Positions 1 to 11,117 of a stretch of 64,000 nucleotides of DNA are shown here, piece by piece. Source of the stretch: Branchiostoma floridae (taxonomy: Eukaryota; Chordata; Leptocardii; Amphioxiformes; Branchiostomatidae); NCBI RefSeq assembly GCF_000003815.2, contig NC_049982.1, positions 23,505,918-23,569,917 of the forward strand, written 5' to 3'. The notes below the pieces were generated by a model. It searched no databases. It saw nothing but the letters and a program-made list of their open reading frames with translations, and had not been told where the DNA came from. Each line of letters begins with the position of its first letter. The first letter of the stretch is position 1. The position numbers were made by a program, and so were the translations under genes.

Positions 1-3000
1 AGTAAATTGATTCTGCACTCTGAAGGTACTTCATTTCCATGCTATATGGTTACCATCACTTCTCCAGAGCATTTATAGGAATTATATGATCATGAATTAG
101 ATGCCCAGCCTAATGATTGTCTGAAACGCAGCAAAAAGCAGGCCTCTAGCGGTTCACCACCCAGGCCACCAGGTTGCATTTATGTCCGTGGAGCTGCCAC
201 AAACGACGCGCTGCTGACGGCACATGGCTTTTCAGTTCAGAATGGGAAGGGGTTGTGAAACTCCACTTGGCAGAAAGGTGGCCCAGAATGTGTATTAAAG
301 CATAGGCTATTTCATGTTCCGTGGCGCAACGGTTATTGTTACTTTGTGAGCGATTTTCGTGTAGACTACGTGAAATTCGGGTAGACGGCGGCCATTGGGG
401 GTAAAGAGGAATGACGGGGGCACAGATGAAGTACAGCGGGGGTTAAGGGGAAGTCCGGGGGAAAAGGTGAACGGGTAGGGGGAAAAGCAGAAGGAGTTAG
501 GTGGGGGTGAACTTGGATATTTTTTGCAACACCCCAGCGTATGAACTGGTAACAACGCTCATTATGCTCATTATTTGTACTTTGAAAGCAAACAGGGATG
601 TTGCGAATCAGTATGGCATCCGACAAATCTTCTAGTGCATATCTAGTTTAATTACGTCAATGACAATACTAGTAACCATGAGCCACTGTGCATTATCCTG
701 ATACCAGTGGCAACCCCTGTTACAATCGCTGTACCGGATGGTTTGACTTTCTGAAAACTCTAGCCCAAACCTTCGTCGATCGCGATCTCATGAGTGTTGA
801 CGGACGTTTGGCCGTTGCTAAGAGTAACTACTCTCCGAGCAGAGGTCTAGGTTTTGTCACAGCAAGATAAAATACAAAATAGAAAGCCCGATAAAAACGA
901 CTAAAAAAGACGTTAAAAACCAGCCGGAGCCTAACCTCTGTTTGGAGAGTAAAGAGTAACGATAATATTGACTTGTCGAAATTTTCTAAGATACAATAGG
1001 CAAGCACCACGGTTCAGCTCCATCCTCGATGTGCAAATGTCGGGGTGAAATGTTGAGAGAGAATTCAGAGTGTTTCTATGGATTTCTCAAGAACGGAGTC
1101 CACACCTTATGGACGATGCCTAGAAGTGTCTGGAGCGGTTCACGCTTGCAAACATGCTTTGCTTTGCATTGTTTAAAACTGTAGCGGAAAATTTGGTTGG
1201 ATTTAACGAATGAAGGGCGGGGAATGGAAACAATTCAGGTCGCTTTTTAAAAAAAATACAAAATCGTTGGCACTATTCATGACTGGGTACAAGGCATTAA
1301 CACGGTTAAGTAACGCCCATTCAGACATTTACAACCTCATAGAACAAACAGAGACGATGTCTTCTATCGGCATCCGTCCATGATAGTTTCCCGAGCCAGC
1401 TCTTACCGTCATGACGAGTACGACAATTTCATTATCGGCGCTTCTTGTTCAGACCTCACACTGTATTCACAGACCTAGACATTTATATTGATAATGTCAT
1501 GAAATTTGCGAAACAAGTTCTTCTCGCCGTTTTTCTTTCACACGGTAAGATACCTCCTCTTGCCATGCGTTTCTTTCCTCTCTGTAGAAAGCTTTTCCTC
1601 TCATTTTTATACCCCCTTTGGCGTGCCATAAACCGGCGGGAAACAAACCAATTATGAAATTTCATGTCATGTCGCCCTACTTGCTCTCATTCAGCTCCGC
1701 TTGCGCATGCTTTCGAAGAGAGTTGGAAATATATGATTCTAGAACACAAACCAAGCTTTATCCTTGTCCTCTCTTAACTACATTTGTAACCTAATTCACG
1801 ACCTTCCACGACCGCTGGCGTTTTATTATCGTGTCTGCATTCTCCCAAATCCGTTTTTTGTACGGAGTCGGTACTTACCACTTACGGATCCCAAAATTTA
1901 CCCACGTTTTTGCACGTACATGGCACACAGTTTCAAGTACGGCGGGTGTCACTGGCTTTATGCAAGCAGTCCAGCATTGGTGTGATCAATTATAAACAAA
2001 GCTATCAGTCCGTATCTCTGAGCTTAAAACCGTTTTCAAACAATGTCTTGCGTTCAAAGTTATGTAGTAGGCATCCTTACATCTTCTCAGATGCAAAACC
2101 CAAAACAGTTAAGAGTGTTCACAATTTCTCCCCAGGTTTGGAGCTAGGGATTAGGTAGCGTCTGGTTAATAATAAAAAAATAATAATAAAACGAGATTCA
2201 TCGTTCAAATGTCTTACTTGGCACGTTGAACAAGTGACAAGTGGATAAAATCCAACACGATTTATGTCAACTTAATGATGAACGAAGCCCGGCTATACCT
2301 ACCAAAAGGCAAGGCGGCCAACAGGTGGTCACAGAGCTATCGTGCCTTATATCCACCAAAATGACGATTTCACATGTCAAATTGCGTCTTATGAGATATC
2401 AAATGTTTAAGCTATTCACAATTGCTGAAAAGTACAAATAATGTCGTTACCTGTTGATTCGAACATGATAGAACTGCACATTTGAGTGTCGCCGTGATGT
2501 GAGTTTAGTTATATGTTTGTCTTACTTTCACATAGTAACCCAGTTAGCTTAACTCGTACGTGAATTTAGCTAGCTTGGGATGTCAAATGACGACTAAATT
2601 CAGTCATGAATACAGCAGCTGGATTAGAAAGAAATCCGACTCTATGACATCGATCGATATCGAACACATTCTGGTCTCGCGCCGTCATCAAAACGCGTTC
2701 TAATGGCTGCTTTCTGCAGACACGATTCGGAGTTAATTTCAACCACGGTACGGTGGAATTACGCCATTCTTTCTAAAACGCGAACAAATTGGCATTTGTG
2801 AACGAAATTTTCTGTAAAGTAGCTTCGTAATATGACCTACTTGTGCTATTGATAGCTCTGATCTTTCTTTATTAATTATTCCCCGAAAATAACAGTCGAA
2901 TAAACTGTCTTCAATTTTCACAAAGCGCAAAAGTGCATCATTTTTAAAAACTCTGATAGCGTATAATACTGTGTTACTTGGAATGAAATCAGTTGTTTGA

Positions 3001-3319
3001 TACCCTACACATTTTCATTCCACATTTTTCATTGCCCATCTTTTTTGTTGAACAAATCTATCAGGAACTTGTCAATATTACGTGTGAATCCTGTAATGTG
3101 CAACATATACCCAAGGTGCAGAAACACCTACGCTTGGCAGAATGGGCGTCTTTTTCCATCATATATTAAAAAGACATTTTACACATCGACTGGCCTACTT
3201 TGCAATACACCGTACGCTGTGAAAATACACATATCATAAGAAAATCCCCTTTCCGTATCTTCAAGAGATCCACTCGCCCACTGTGCGTCAACACAAAAAA
3301 GTGCGTCAACTCAAGGTTA
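1..3319. other. Intergenic sequence, no gene recognised
   Basis: I see no coding exon with a recognisable domain or a coherent splice pattern. Open frames here are all under 90 codons, overlap on both strands and have no domain character. The only structure found is one copy of an ACGT-rich dispersed repeat near 1,815-1,965 and a GTGGCGCAACGG string near 321, which resembles the head of the tRNA-derived SINE seen further right. Confidence 0.55.
1815..1965 (+). repeat. ACGT-rich dispersed repeat, copy 1
   Basis: The stretch shares ordered motifs with 8,970-9,270 and 9,280-9,420: CTCCCAAATCC, then GGTACTTACCACTTACGGAT, then ACCCACGTTTTTGCAC, then GTACGGCGG. Spacing between motifs is nearly the same in each copy. 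The family is unusually rich in CGTACG and ACGT. I do not recognise it; it is probably a non-autonomous element. Confidence 0.6.
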
Positions 3320-4545
3320 CTCTACGTGTTTTTGGCTCAGATGAGCAAAATAAGTATTTTTGATAGAAAATGTGCATACATAGTTTCAGAAAATTATTGC
3401 ACACCCAAAAAAGTTTGTCCGAAGGAAATCGGACATTGTATCACGATATCTGAATTTTGAGGTCAAAAACCGTGTTTTTGGCTCAGAAGAGCAAAATAAG
3501 CATTTTTGATAGAAATTGTGCATACATAGTTTCAGAAAATTATTGCGCACCCAAAAAAGTTTGTCCGAAGGAAATCGGACATTGTATCGCGACATCTGAA
3601 TTTTGGGGTCAAAAACCGTGTTTTTGGCTCAGAAGAACAAAATAAGCATTTTTGATAGAAATTGTGCATACATAGTTTCAGAAAATTATTGCGCACCCAA
3701 CAACGTTTGTCCGAAGGAAATCGGACATTGTATCGCGACATCTGAATTTTGGGGTCAAAAACCGTGTTTTTGGCTCAGAAGAGCAAAATAAGCATTTTTG
3801 ATAGAAATTGTGCATACATAGTTTCAGAAAATTATTCCGCACCCAATAACGTTTGTCCGAAGGAAATCGGACATTGTATCGCGATATCTGAATTTTGGCG
3901 TCAAAAACCGTGTTTTTGGCTAAAAAACCGTGTTTTTGGCTCAGTGATAGAAATTGTCATTTTTGATAGAAAATGTGCATACATAGTTTCAGAAAATTAC
4001 CCAAAAAAGTTTGTCCGAAGGAAATCGGACATTGTATCGCGATATCTGGATTTTGGGGTCAAAAACCGTGTTTTTGCCTCAGAAGAGCAAAATAGGCATT
4101 TTTGATAGAAAAGGTGCATACGTAATTTCAGAAAATTATTCTTCACCTGAAAAAGTTTGTTCGAAGAAAATCGGACATCGTATCGCGATATCTGAATTTT
4201 GGGATAAAAACCGTGTTTTTGCCTCAGAAGAGCAAAATAGGTATTTTTGATAGAAAAGGTGCACACAAATAAACCAGTCACACACACACACACATAATTT
4301 CAGAAAATTATTCCGCACCCGAAAAAGTAACTCGAAGAAAATCGGACATCATTTCGCGATGTCTCAATTTTTGGATAAAAACCGTGTTTTTGCCTCAGAA
4401 GAGCTAATTAAGCATTTTTGACAGAAAATGTGCGTACATAATTTCAGAAAATTACTCCGCACCCAATAAAGTTAGTTCGAGGAAAATTGGGACATCGTAT
4501 CGCGATATCTGAATTGTTGGGCAAAAGAATCGTGTTCTTGCCTCA
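3320..4545. repeat. 146-bp tandem repeat array, about 8 copies
   Basis: The marker GAGCAAAATAAG (with single changes) recurs at 3,343, 3,489, 3,635 and 3,781, exactly 146 bp apart. Later copies are degraded: one carries an internal deletion near 3,920-4,010, and one has a (CA)n expansion near 4,275-4,292. The unit includes AAAAACCGTGTTTTTG and GTCCGAAGGAAATCGGACA, the latter a short inverted repeat. Because 146 is not divisible by three, all frames show repeated peptides that I treat as non-coding shadows. Confidence 0.92.
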
Positions 4546-5750
4546 GAGGATATTAAGCTGAAAATTTCCTCTTAACGTTAGTCTTTATTGCTACGCGTAC
4601 GTGTCAGATAAAGTTGTACAGTCATAACTACCTATAAAAACCATACTGAGGACCGACAACATATGATCTTTGGGAGCCGGTGGTTGTCACTACAGACAGG
4701 ATGCTTTGAAACAGTGTCAATAGGAAAATATCTTTCTGAACACCAAAATGTGGTGACATTATTCAGTGGTGCCTAGGTCGTCTTTGCGGCGAGGATGAGT
4801 GAGTGAGTGAGAGGCCGTCTTTCCAACAGTATGTCCATACGCCTCTTTCCTTCTAGACGGTGATCGCGCCACTACCCCGCTGCGACCTGAAGTTTAGGAC
4901 AGAGCGCACAGTGCGCACTGAAACCCAAGAAAAGCTACGCTAGTGGAATCTAGTGAAGACCCTTTTGCGCTCATTGAGATTAAGGGTCACACGAGTCCAT
5001 TTGGGTCACTGTCGTCGTCTAGTGGAAAGGGGGCCTTTGCGATTGTTGAACGTTCCTTCACTGACCCTGAGCGATGTTGGCGATCACTGACCGCTTGTCT
5101 GGAGATCGATACGAGAGGTGATCAATAAGTTTGTGGCATCGCCCAGATATAAGGTACACAACTCAAATCTCGGGGCATCTTACAATTGTCTACCAAAGTT
5201 CAAATCATTACTTTACAGCCGATTCATTTACCTTCAAATGATGCATAGCAGGGGTACAGCTAGTGGCGCTTTTATGTGCGTTATTGGTTGGCTTCAAAGA
5301 CTTCAAACATTCATCACTAAAAAGTCGTAAAAATCGCAAAAAAATTTGTTTTCATATTGCCGTTGTCCAATTGTCTTTTCAATGCGTTTGATTTATTTTA
5401 TCCTAGCGACATCAAGAAACTCAGGGTTCTTCTGACATTGTGATGAAAATCACCGAAATAAGTAAAAATTTAATGATTCCACGTGAGCCTGATTAGCCAT
5501 GAAAGGTGATATGAAACTGATGGAACTTTCTGAAAAAATTCCGACTCTCAAGGTGCACCGGTGATATATGAATTCCAGCATTGCATTCCGGCGAAAGTTT
5601 GCGTCATGAATTCAAAGGCGAGATTGCGCGTAATTTAACATAAAACATCCAAGTTTATAATCTTCACAACAGCTTTTAGTCCTTGTACTGACGTTGAAAG
5701 AACAACTAGTGTCATAAAACGTCAACCCAAGCTCTAAATGATTCTCAACA
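4546..5750. other. No gene recognised
   Basis: Nothing beyond a short GAGT run near 4,797-4,812 and several short unconvincing open frames. No repeat with a clear second copy was found here. Confidence 0.5.
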
Positions 5751-5753
5751 TCT

Positions 5754-5960
5754 GTGTGGCGTAATATCTTCAGGGTCACGGTTTGGCCCAGAACCCAGAG
5801 GTCCTGGCTTCAAATCTTGCCATGTAACGGATATTTGTTGTGCATTTGGGAAAGGCGCTTTTCACGACTTTGCTCACTCCACCCTTGTGTAAAATGGGTA
5901 CCTGACCTGTCTTCGGTTGGGTAGATAAAATGCGGTGGGAGGAGAGGGGTCCGCCTTGCC
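5754..5960 (+). repeat. tRNA-derived SINE-like copy
   Basis: The head resembles a degenerate tRNA gene: TGTGTGGCGTAAT at the start, CCAGAACCCAGAGGTCC in the anticodon to variable region, and a T-arm-like GGCTTCAAATCTTGCC (compare the B-box GGTTCRANTCC). The downstream body, with CATTTGGGAAAGGCGCTT, then AAAATGGGTACCTG, then CTTCGGTTGGG, is shared in order with the copy at 10,774-10,960. This fits a tRNA-headed SINE of the kind described in amphioxus. The exact family name is not determined. Confidence 0.6.
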
Positions 5961-6059
5961 TTCCAATACTGTACTCTAGACACAGTAGGTAACTATCTAA
6001 CCCACTGTCCCTACAACCTCAGAAAGGCTATGGGACTACCTGTTATTGCCTTTCCTTCT

Positions 6060-6170
6060 TTTGACCGTTTACCTTAATAATAATTTATAATATTTAATAG
6101 CCTACGGCTAGTTGGGCAGCCCTGGCTGTTTGTAAACAGCTGAACAAATAAATAAATAAACCGTTTACCT
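6060..6170 (+). mobile_element. 3' end of a non-LTR retrotransposon with (AAAT)n tail
   Basis: A short AT-rich lead is followed by GTTGGGCAGCCCTGGCTGT and then an AAATAAATAAATAAA tail. A simple-repeat tail preceded by a short conserved 3' UTR is typical of LINE 3' ends and of SINEs that borrow them. No reverse-transcriptase coding sequence is attached, so this is a 5'-truncated remnant. Confidence 0.5.
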
Positions 6171-8279
6171 TTACGTTCGTTGAGCGATTTTGCAACCGTG
6201 AAGTTGTGGCTGGAACACCGGATTTTGTTCAGGACATAGAGTGTATGGAGCCCCGTAAGAAATCGGACAGCACTCAATCTTAATAAGCGCCGACTGTGAG
6301 AGAATTACGAAAAGCAGGCTCTATGAGTCGGAAATATATATGTGTAATGCTTATGATATGATTTTTGTATGATGGCATCTTTTTGTTGATAGCATATCAT
6401 GATACGATCTTCGAAAGAGCCTGACACGTAGAGCCGGCAAGCAGGCCGAGATAATCATACCATTACTCACGCTTGATTTGAACTTTTCTTGTAATACTCT
6501 TGTTGTCATGGTCTCTTTTAATTTATTTTTACAGTTAAAGATATTATACGAAGGTATTCAACAGCTAAGTCCACATTTTGTTGGTTAAAGAAGCACAAAA
6601 GCGGCCAGGCGGCTATTCAAAAGAGACACAAGTGAAAAATCGTACGACGCTGGAAAAATTTTGAACATCATCCGATGCGTTGCGATGGCTGATTTTGCTT
6701 ACGATTTTGCTGCGATTTACTGCGCTCATCGTACGATATGCGGAATATACCATCGCAAGAAATCGTACGCGCTTTGTGACCGGGGCTTAACTTATACTAT
6801 AACGTTCAAGTTGCATAATATGGAGGACTTTTATTACGAGTTGTTTCGTGTTTATTGATGCACGATGAGTTGATCCTGGGGGCATAGATGTTTGTCTTGT
6901 TGAAAATCTTGCCGACTTATATAGTAGTGATGATTACGTGGTGATGATTACACAGGTGGACACTGTAGGAACGGGTAAAAACAATTATTTTATTAGTTTG
7001 TAACTGTTGAAAACTAATTACATTTCAACATTGCTTTTACCCACTGGTTATGTATCTGACAAAAATGCTATTCAGTTGTAGACGAGCTTTCTTGCAACAT
7101 GTTAAGAATTTCTGGATTACAGTGGACCTGCGCTGTCGTATTACCAGCCTCCGTCGCAGCCTTTTATGAGCGATAACGTTAATTTTTCGACGAAGCGCTG
7201 ATTCGCTATTTTCACTCAACATGTAGGCCAGGTTCGTTATGAAGCCATGAAGCGATGTCGTTTAGGGTACTCGCACTATTTGCGATACAAAGATAATCCT
7301 ATAATGAGTGCCAACATTGCAACATTCATGTTGACGAACAATATCAAGTTGGTATTGTCCTGCGCACAAGTAAAACGCCATGTACTGAATGAACGTGGGG
7401 GAGCGTATCTTTCTTTTTCCTGTCGATGTCCTTGTGACTGATCAAACTGTTAAGGGGCTTAGATATCGAAATCCACATGTTAAACCACCCCTAAGGTTTT
7501 AGATAAATGTCAGACGACCTAAAATCAGTTTAACTAAACTCACTGCTAAGTTACTGGTAGTCCTGCCGTCCAACAGGTGGTTTAACTGGTACTGCTCACA
7601 GATCCTTTTCGGCCCGAGTCTGCACTTTGAATGCAAAAATCGGTGGGCTTTTTGGAAAATGAGAAACATTCAAAATATTGCATTGCACACATCTTATTGT
7701 CCACAAGCTTAAGGCCAGGCGATGCCAGATGCCACATGAAAGGCAATAAGAACCCTTCATACATTTTCAACATTTCCCCTATCATTGCCCATCTGACAGA
7801 ACTGCCGCTTGGTACCATGGCAGTCACAGGAAACGTAGTGCTACCCAATGTCGTCCTATTTGTTCAAAACGCCATTTTCCTTTAAAAAAAGCACCGTCAG
7901 AGCCAAATATTTAAGTTAATTTAACCCATGGGGAGAGAGATCAGCTGTACAAAGAACAATGGCGGTATTTAACTTTATCTCTCGCTGTTTAAACGCCGTG
8001 CGATCTTGGATCTATTCCTGAGGCGTTTGGTGACTTGTGCCTCGGAGACATACATGTATTGTTGTTCATTCTCTTTATAGTTCTAGTACTATCTACGTCA
8101 AAGACACAAATACTCCATACAGCTAAGGGCACAAACCGCCGAACGTGGTTTTTGTCCATAGTTTTTTTGGTGGGGAAAGCCACGCCCGCCACTTTTGTCT
8201 GAAAATATGAGGACCTTCGGGACTGGCAAGAGCAAGGAGGGAGTACGTCAACGCAAGTCACCCGCACTGTTGACATACG
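6171..8279. other. No gene; one possible DNA-transposon end near 6,620-6,790
   Basis: Between 6,620 and 6,790 the string ATCGTACG recurs three times, and the block ends in GTGACCGGGGCTTAA, which looks like the inner-to-outer end of a Harbinger-type terminal repeat. No matching left end was found, so this is a fragment at best. The rest shows only short open frames on both strands and no repeat that I can pair. Confidence 0.4.
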
Positions 8280-8525
8280 CGGTAATAAGTACGTGGTCTG
8301 CATGCCGTGAGCGGTTGCCTGCATCATTCGTTGCGCAAGTGGTGAGTTGTACGTGCTTACAACGTACGTTCTCTGTGCGATTGCTACGTTACCGTATATA
8401 GGCCGTACTTACACGTGCTCCGTACGTAAGGTTTAATAACTCACTATACTCGCTTTGCGGAGCACGTGCGTCGTCCGTACTGACTCGTACTGTGGGTGAA
8501 ATCGCAGCCCAAACGCAGAGGATGT
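8280..8525 (+). repeat. ACGT-rich dispersed repeat, copy 2
   Basis: Shares GGCCGTACTTACACG, then a CGTACGTA-rich stretch, then GTCGTCCGTACTGACYCGTA and GTGAAATC-GCAGCCCAAACG with the copy at 8,970-9,270. It sits immediately left of the long hairpin at 8,536-8,672. Confidence 0.6.
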
Positions 8526-8535
8526 TCTAAATATA

Positions 8536-8672
8536 GAATACAACACGGTGTATTCCGTATCACCTGAGGTACCAGCCCGACCGCGGGAAGGATCACCCGA
8601 AGGCCGGAAGGTGATCCGACCCGCGGGAGGGCTGTTACCGAGGGTGATGCGGAATACACCGTGTTGTATTTT
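8536..8672. repeat. Long near-perfect hairpin (about 135 bp inverted repeat)
   Basis: The left arm begins AATACAACACGGTGTATTCC and the right arm ends with its reverse complement; the centre is around CGAAGGCCGGAAG. Intermediate blocks pair too: ATCACC with GGTGAT, CCAGCCC with GGGCTG, CCGCGGG with itself, and GGATCACC with GGTGATCC. As a result the plus and minus strands can encode almost the same peptide over this stretch. It resembles a small foldback MITE or the two arms of a palindromic transposon end. No clean target-site duplication was seen. Confidence 0.85.
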
Positions 8673-8969
8673 ATTTATGTCATACTCACCTGAAAAAACA
8701 ACAACACATGTTTCGATGCGAAATGCACCAGAAGTTGAGAAAATGTTGTGTCCTCGAACAAAAAATTGTAACAACAGCAATTCTAACGTTCGAGTCCGGT
8801 ACTAGTCGAATTTTCACCCGTGCCACACTCGGCCCGCTAGAAAGAGTTCGATTTATTCGAAGTAAGCCCGTGTGATACAACTTCGAAGTCAGTTTGATAC
8901 AGAAAATTATCACACGGTCCGAAACACCTGTATCGAACGTTTTCGCGACCCAGGTATGACATAAATGCA

Positions 8970-9425
8970 CTTATCGTGCTACGGCGTGTCTACATGCTCC
9001 CAAATCCTTTGGATTCGGTACGATTTCGTAAGGAGATGGTACTTACCACTTACGGATCTCAAAAGATTACCCACGTTTTTGCACATAAACATCACGCAGT
9101 TGCACGTACGGCGGAATTGGCTATTAGCTTTTCCGTATGCAGGCCGTACTTACACGCGCTGCGTACGTACGGCTTCCATACTCACTCTATTCACTGTACG
9201 GGGCACGTTCGTCGTCCGTACTGACCCGTAAGCGGGTGAAATCCGCAGCCCAAACGCAGAGAAAGTTCTGCAAGGCGTGTTTGCGTCACGGTTCCCAATC
9301 CCGTTGGTCTCCGGACGATTTCGCACAGAGGCGGTACTTACCACTTAAGTGGCAATAATATGGATTCCAAATATTGCTCACGTTTTTGTACGTAGACAGC
9401 ACGGAGTTGCACGTACGTTGGTATG
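8970..9425 (+). repeat. ACGT-rich dispersed repeat, copies 3 and 4
   Basis: Two partial copies stand in tandem. The first (8,970-9,270) carries TTACCACTTACGGATC, ACCCACGTTTTTGCAC and the GTCCGTACTGACCCGTA block. The second (9,280-9,425) repeats CCCAATCC, then GGTACTTACCACTTA, then CACGTTTTTGTACGTA, then GTTGCACGTACG. Together with copies 1 and 2 they define a local family of at least four members. Confidence 0.65.
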
Positions 9426-9479
9426 TGCTCTTAACTGAAGTGAATAGTGTAGTCAAATCAAATACGGTCCCCCACACAT

Positions 9480-9735
9480 CTCGTCTCGTCCCAGCAGCTC
9501 GGTGCTGCCGCCGCATCATGCTTTCAAGCTGCAGACCAATGGCCACCAATGCGTGTAAGACCAGCTACTACGGGCTCTCGTTCTTTCTCCGGACCATCAA
9601 AGAGTGCAATGAACTTGAACCTAGTGTGGCGGAGGCGGAGTCCCTCTCCCAGTTCAAAACTGAGCTGGGACGGTTTCGCTGCCCTGCGCTGCCCCACGTC
9701 CGACCACCCGGGGGACCGGACAAAAGCGGTCCGTT
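9480..9735 (+). mobile_element. LINE remnant: C-terminal end of a reverse-transcriptase ORF
   Basis: The plus-strand frame reads through SFFLRTIKECNELEPSVAEA and SLSQFKTEL. This matches the C-terminal signature of jockey/CR1-type LINE polyproteins, in which a polar SFFPRT-like block is followed by WN.L and then F+..L. Here the usual W of the WN pair is replaced by C. Everything 5' of this signature is missing, so the copy is severely 5'-truncated. A TGGTCGCTGAGAAGA-containing repeat follows directly. Confidence 0.7.
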
Positions 9736-10369
9736 TGGACAGGTGGTCGCTGAGAAGAGTATCGACTCAAAACATGCCCGATGCAAAGTATAAGTGGTTT
9801 CCGTTGTATTTAATGGCAAGTAGCAAGCACACTGCACGCACGCAAAGAAGCGAGGCATTAACCCTTTAATACAACACGCACACTGTAAATTGTAAATCTA
9901 ACCCCAAGCTTTTATCGAGCTTTTATACGATACAGTGTTTTAAAGCTCAAGTATTTGTACACGTATTAACGTTTTAGACAGTAAGGGAACTTTGATGCTG
10001 TCTGTTACCATACAAGCCTTTATGCGTCGCTATGTTCTTGATGTGAAATAACTACGGTACACCTTTCGAATTCGATGCCCGGTATTTCCCGATAGCGTAC
10101 CACGGGTGAATGTACAGTACAGTTGGACAAAAGCACTCACACGTATAGATCTTTCTTAAAAAGGTATGAGCTACACAGATCTTTCTTTAAAAAGTATGAG
10201 GCTACATACGTTTCAGCATTCGTTCACTTGATAATGATATAGATTTTTAAAAAAAAACTTCTGTAACAACTAAATTCGGATTTTCTTACAACGATTTCGG
10301 CACAAAATCGCGCTAGTTATCATCAAATATCGATGAAAACCTCAATTTTGAAAATGATGTGGTCGTTAT

Positions 10370-10535
10370 GGGTCCCAATTTGGGCCGGTCGCGTTGACCA
10401 GGTGGTCGTTGAGAAAAGGTCGCTTAATGTTTACGTCAATGGGAAATAAAATCGGGACCGAGAAAAAGCGATCGAAATGGCCAGGTGGTCGCTGAGAAGA
10501 GGTGGTCGCTCGGGCAGGTTTGACTGTAGTGTAAA
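10370..10535 (+). repeat. TGGTCGC-rich element, copy ending in CAGGTTTGACTGTAG
   Basis: Contains several CAGGTGGTCGYTGAGAA and AAGGTCGCTTAATG strings and ends with GCAGGTTTGACTGTAG. The reverse complement of the whole block is found at 13,588-13,800, and the terminal CAGGTTTGACTGTAG alone recurs at about 54,281. The conserved outer end (CTACAGTCAAACCTG) suggests the terminus of a non-autonomous DNA transposon. Confidence 0.65.
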
Positions 10536-10773
10536 TGTGTGTGTTGTATCACTAAATTATCACTAAGGAGGAAAGGACTATGATGATGACCACTAAATTA
10601 CACTTCGGTCCTGGCCTGTCTTGGCACATATCCGCGTCCTTTCCCATTTCTGTCTGCACATGCACCAATATTGGTCATCGCGCAGCTCAGTAATCCACCT
10701 TGTACGTGGGCTTCAAGCAGTACCGAAGATAATGATGATGTACCATGGCCAATTTGCTGTACGAGTTTCAGAC

Positions 10774-10960
10774 TTGCGTGGCGCAACGGCAACGGTTTGA
10801 TCCAGAACCCAATGATTTAAAATCTGAGGTCATGTCACCGATCTTGTGCCCCTGGGAAAAGCACTTAACTCAGTTTACTGATGACTTTCCTAACTTTGCT
10901 CAGGTGGAAATGAGACCTGCGGTTTGGGACGTCCCTCGGATAGGATGTTAGACTATGCTA
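10774..10960 (+). repeat. tRNA-derived SINE-like copy 2
   Basis: Begins GCGTGGCGCAACGG followed by CCAGAACCCA, then a body with TTGTGCCCCTGGGAAAAGCA, TTTCCTAACTTTGCTCA and GGTGGAAATGAGACCTG. This order matches 5,754-5,960. The T-arm region is more degraded than in that copy. A third short body fragment, around TTGTGCCCTTGGGAAAAG, lies near 19,426. Confidence 0.55.
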
Positions 10961-10974
10961 TAATCATCAACATG

Positions 10975-11117
10975 ATGAAGTAGACAGGGCTAGACAGGAG
11001 TGAAGCCGGCCTAAGAGTGTGTTTCGCTACCGGGGATGTACACCACTTGGCTGACTACACTCCTTGGCCAGTTTGGTTCTATCTTATGCCATCGTAGGAT
11101 CTGCTTGGAGATGGCAT
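10975..11117. mobile_element. MITE with CAAGCAGATCCTACG-type end, copy 1
   Basis: The interior GGAGTGAAGCCGGCCTAAGAGTG and the right end CGTAGGATCTGCTTGGAGAT match the complete copy at 19,455-19,613. The left terminal repeat is not evident here. A solo end (ATCTCCAAGCAGATCCTACG) also occurs near 13,306. Confidence 0.55.

Noticed and set aside
3386-4293. Series of 62-118-codon frames with repeated peptides
   Set aside because: They are generated by the 146-bp tandem repeat on both strands. The unit is not a multiple of three, so a continuous repeat protein is impossible.
3320-4545. CRISPR-like array
   Set aside because: The repeats are contiguous 146-bp units without unique spacers, in an animal genome.
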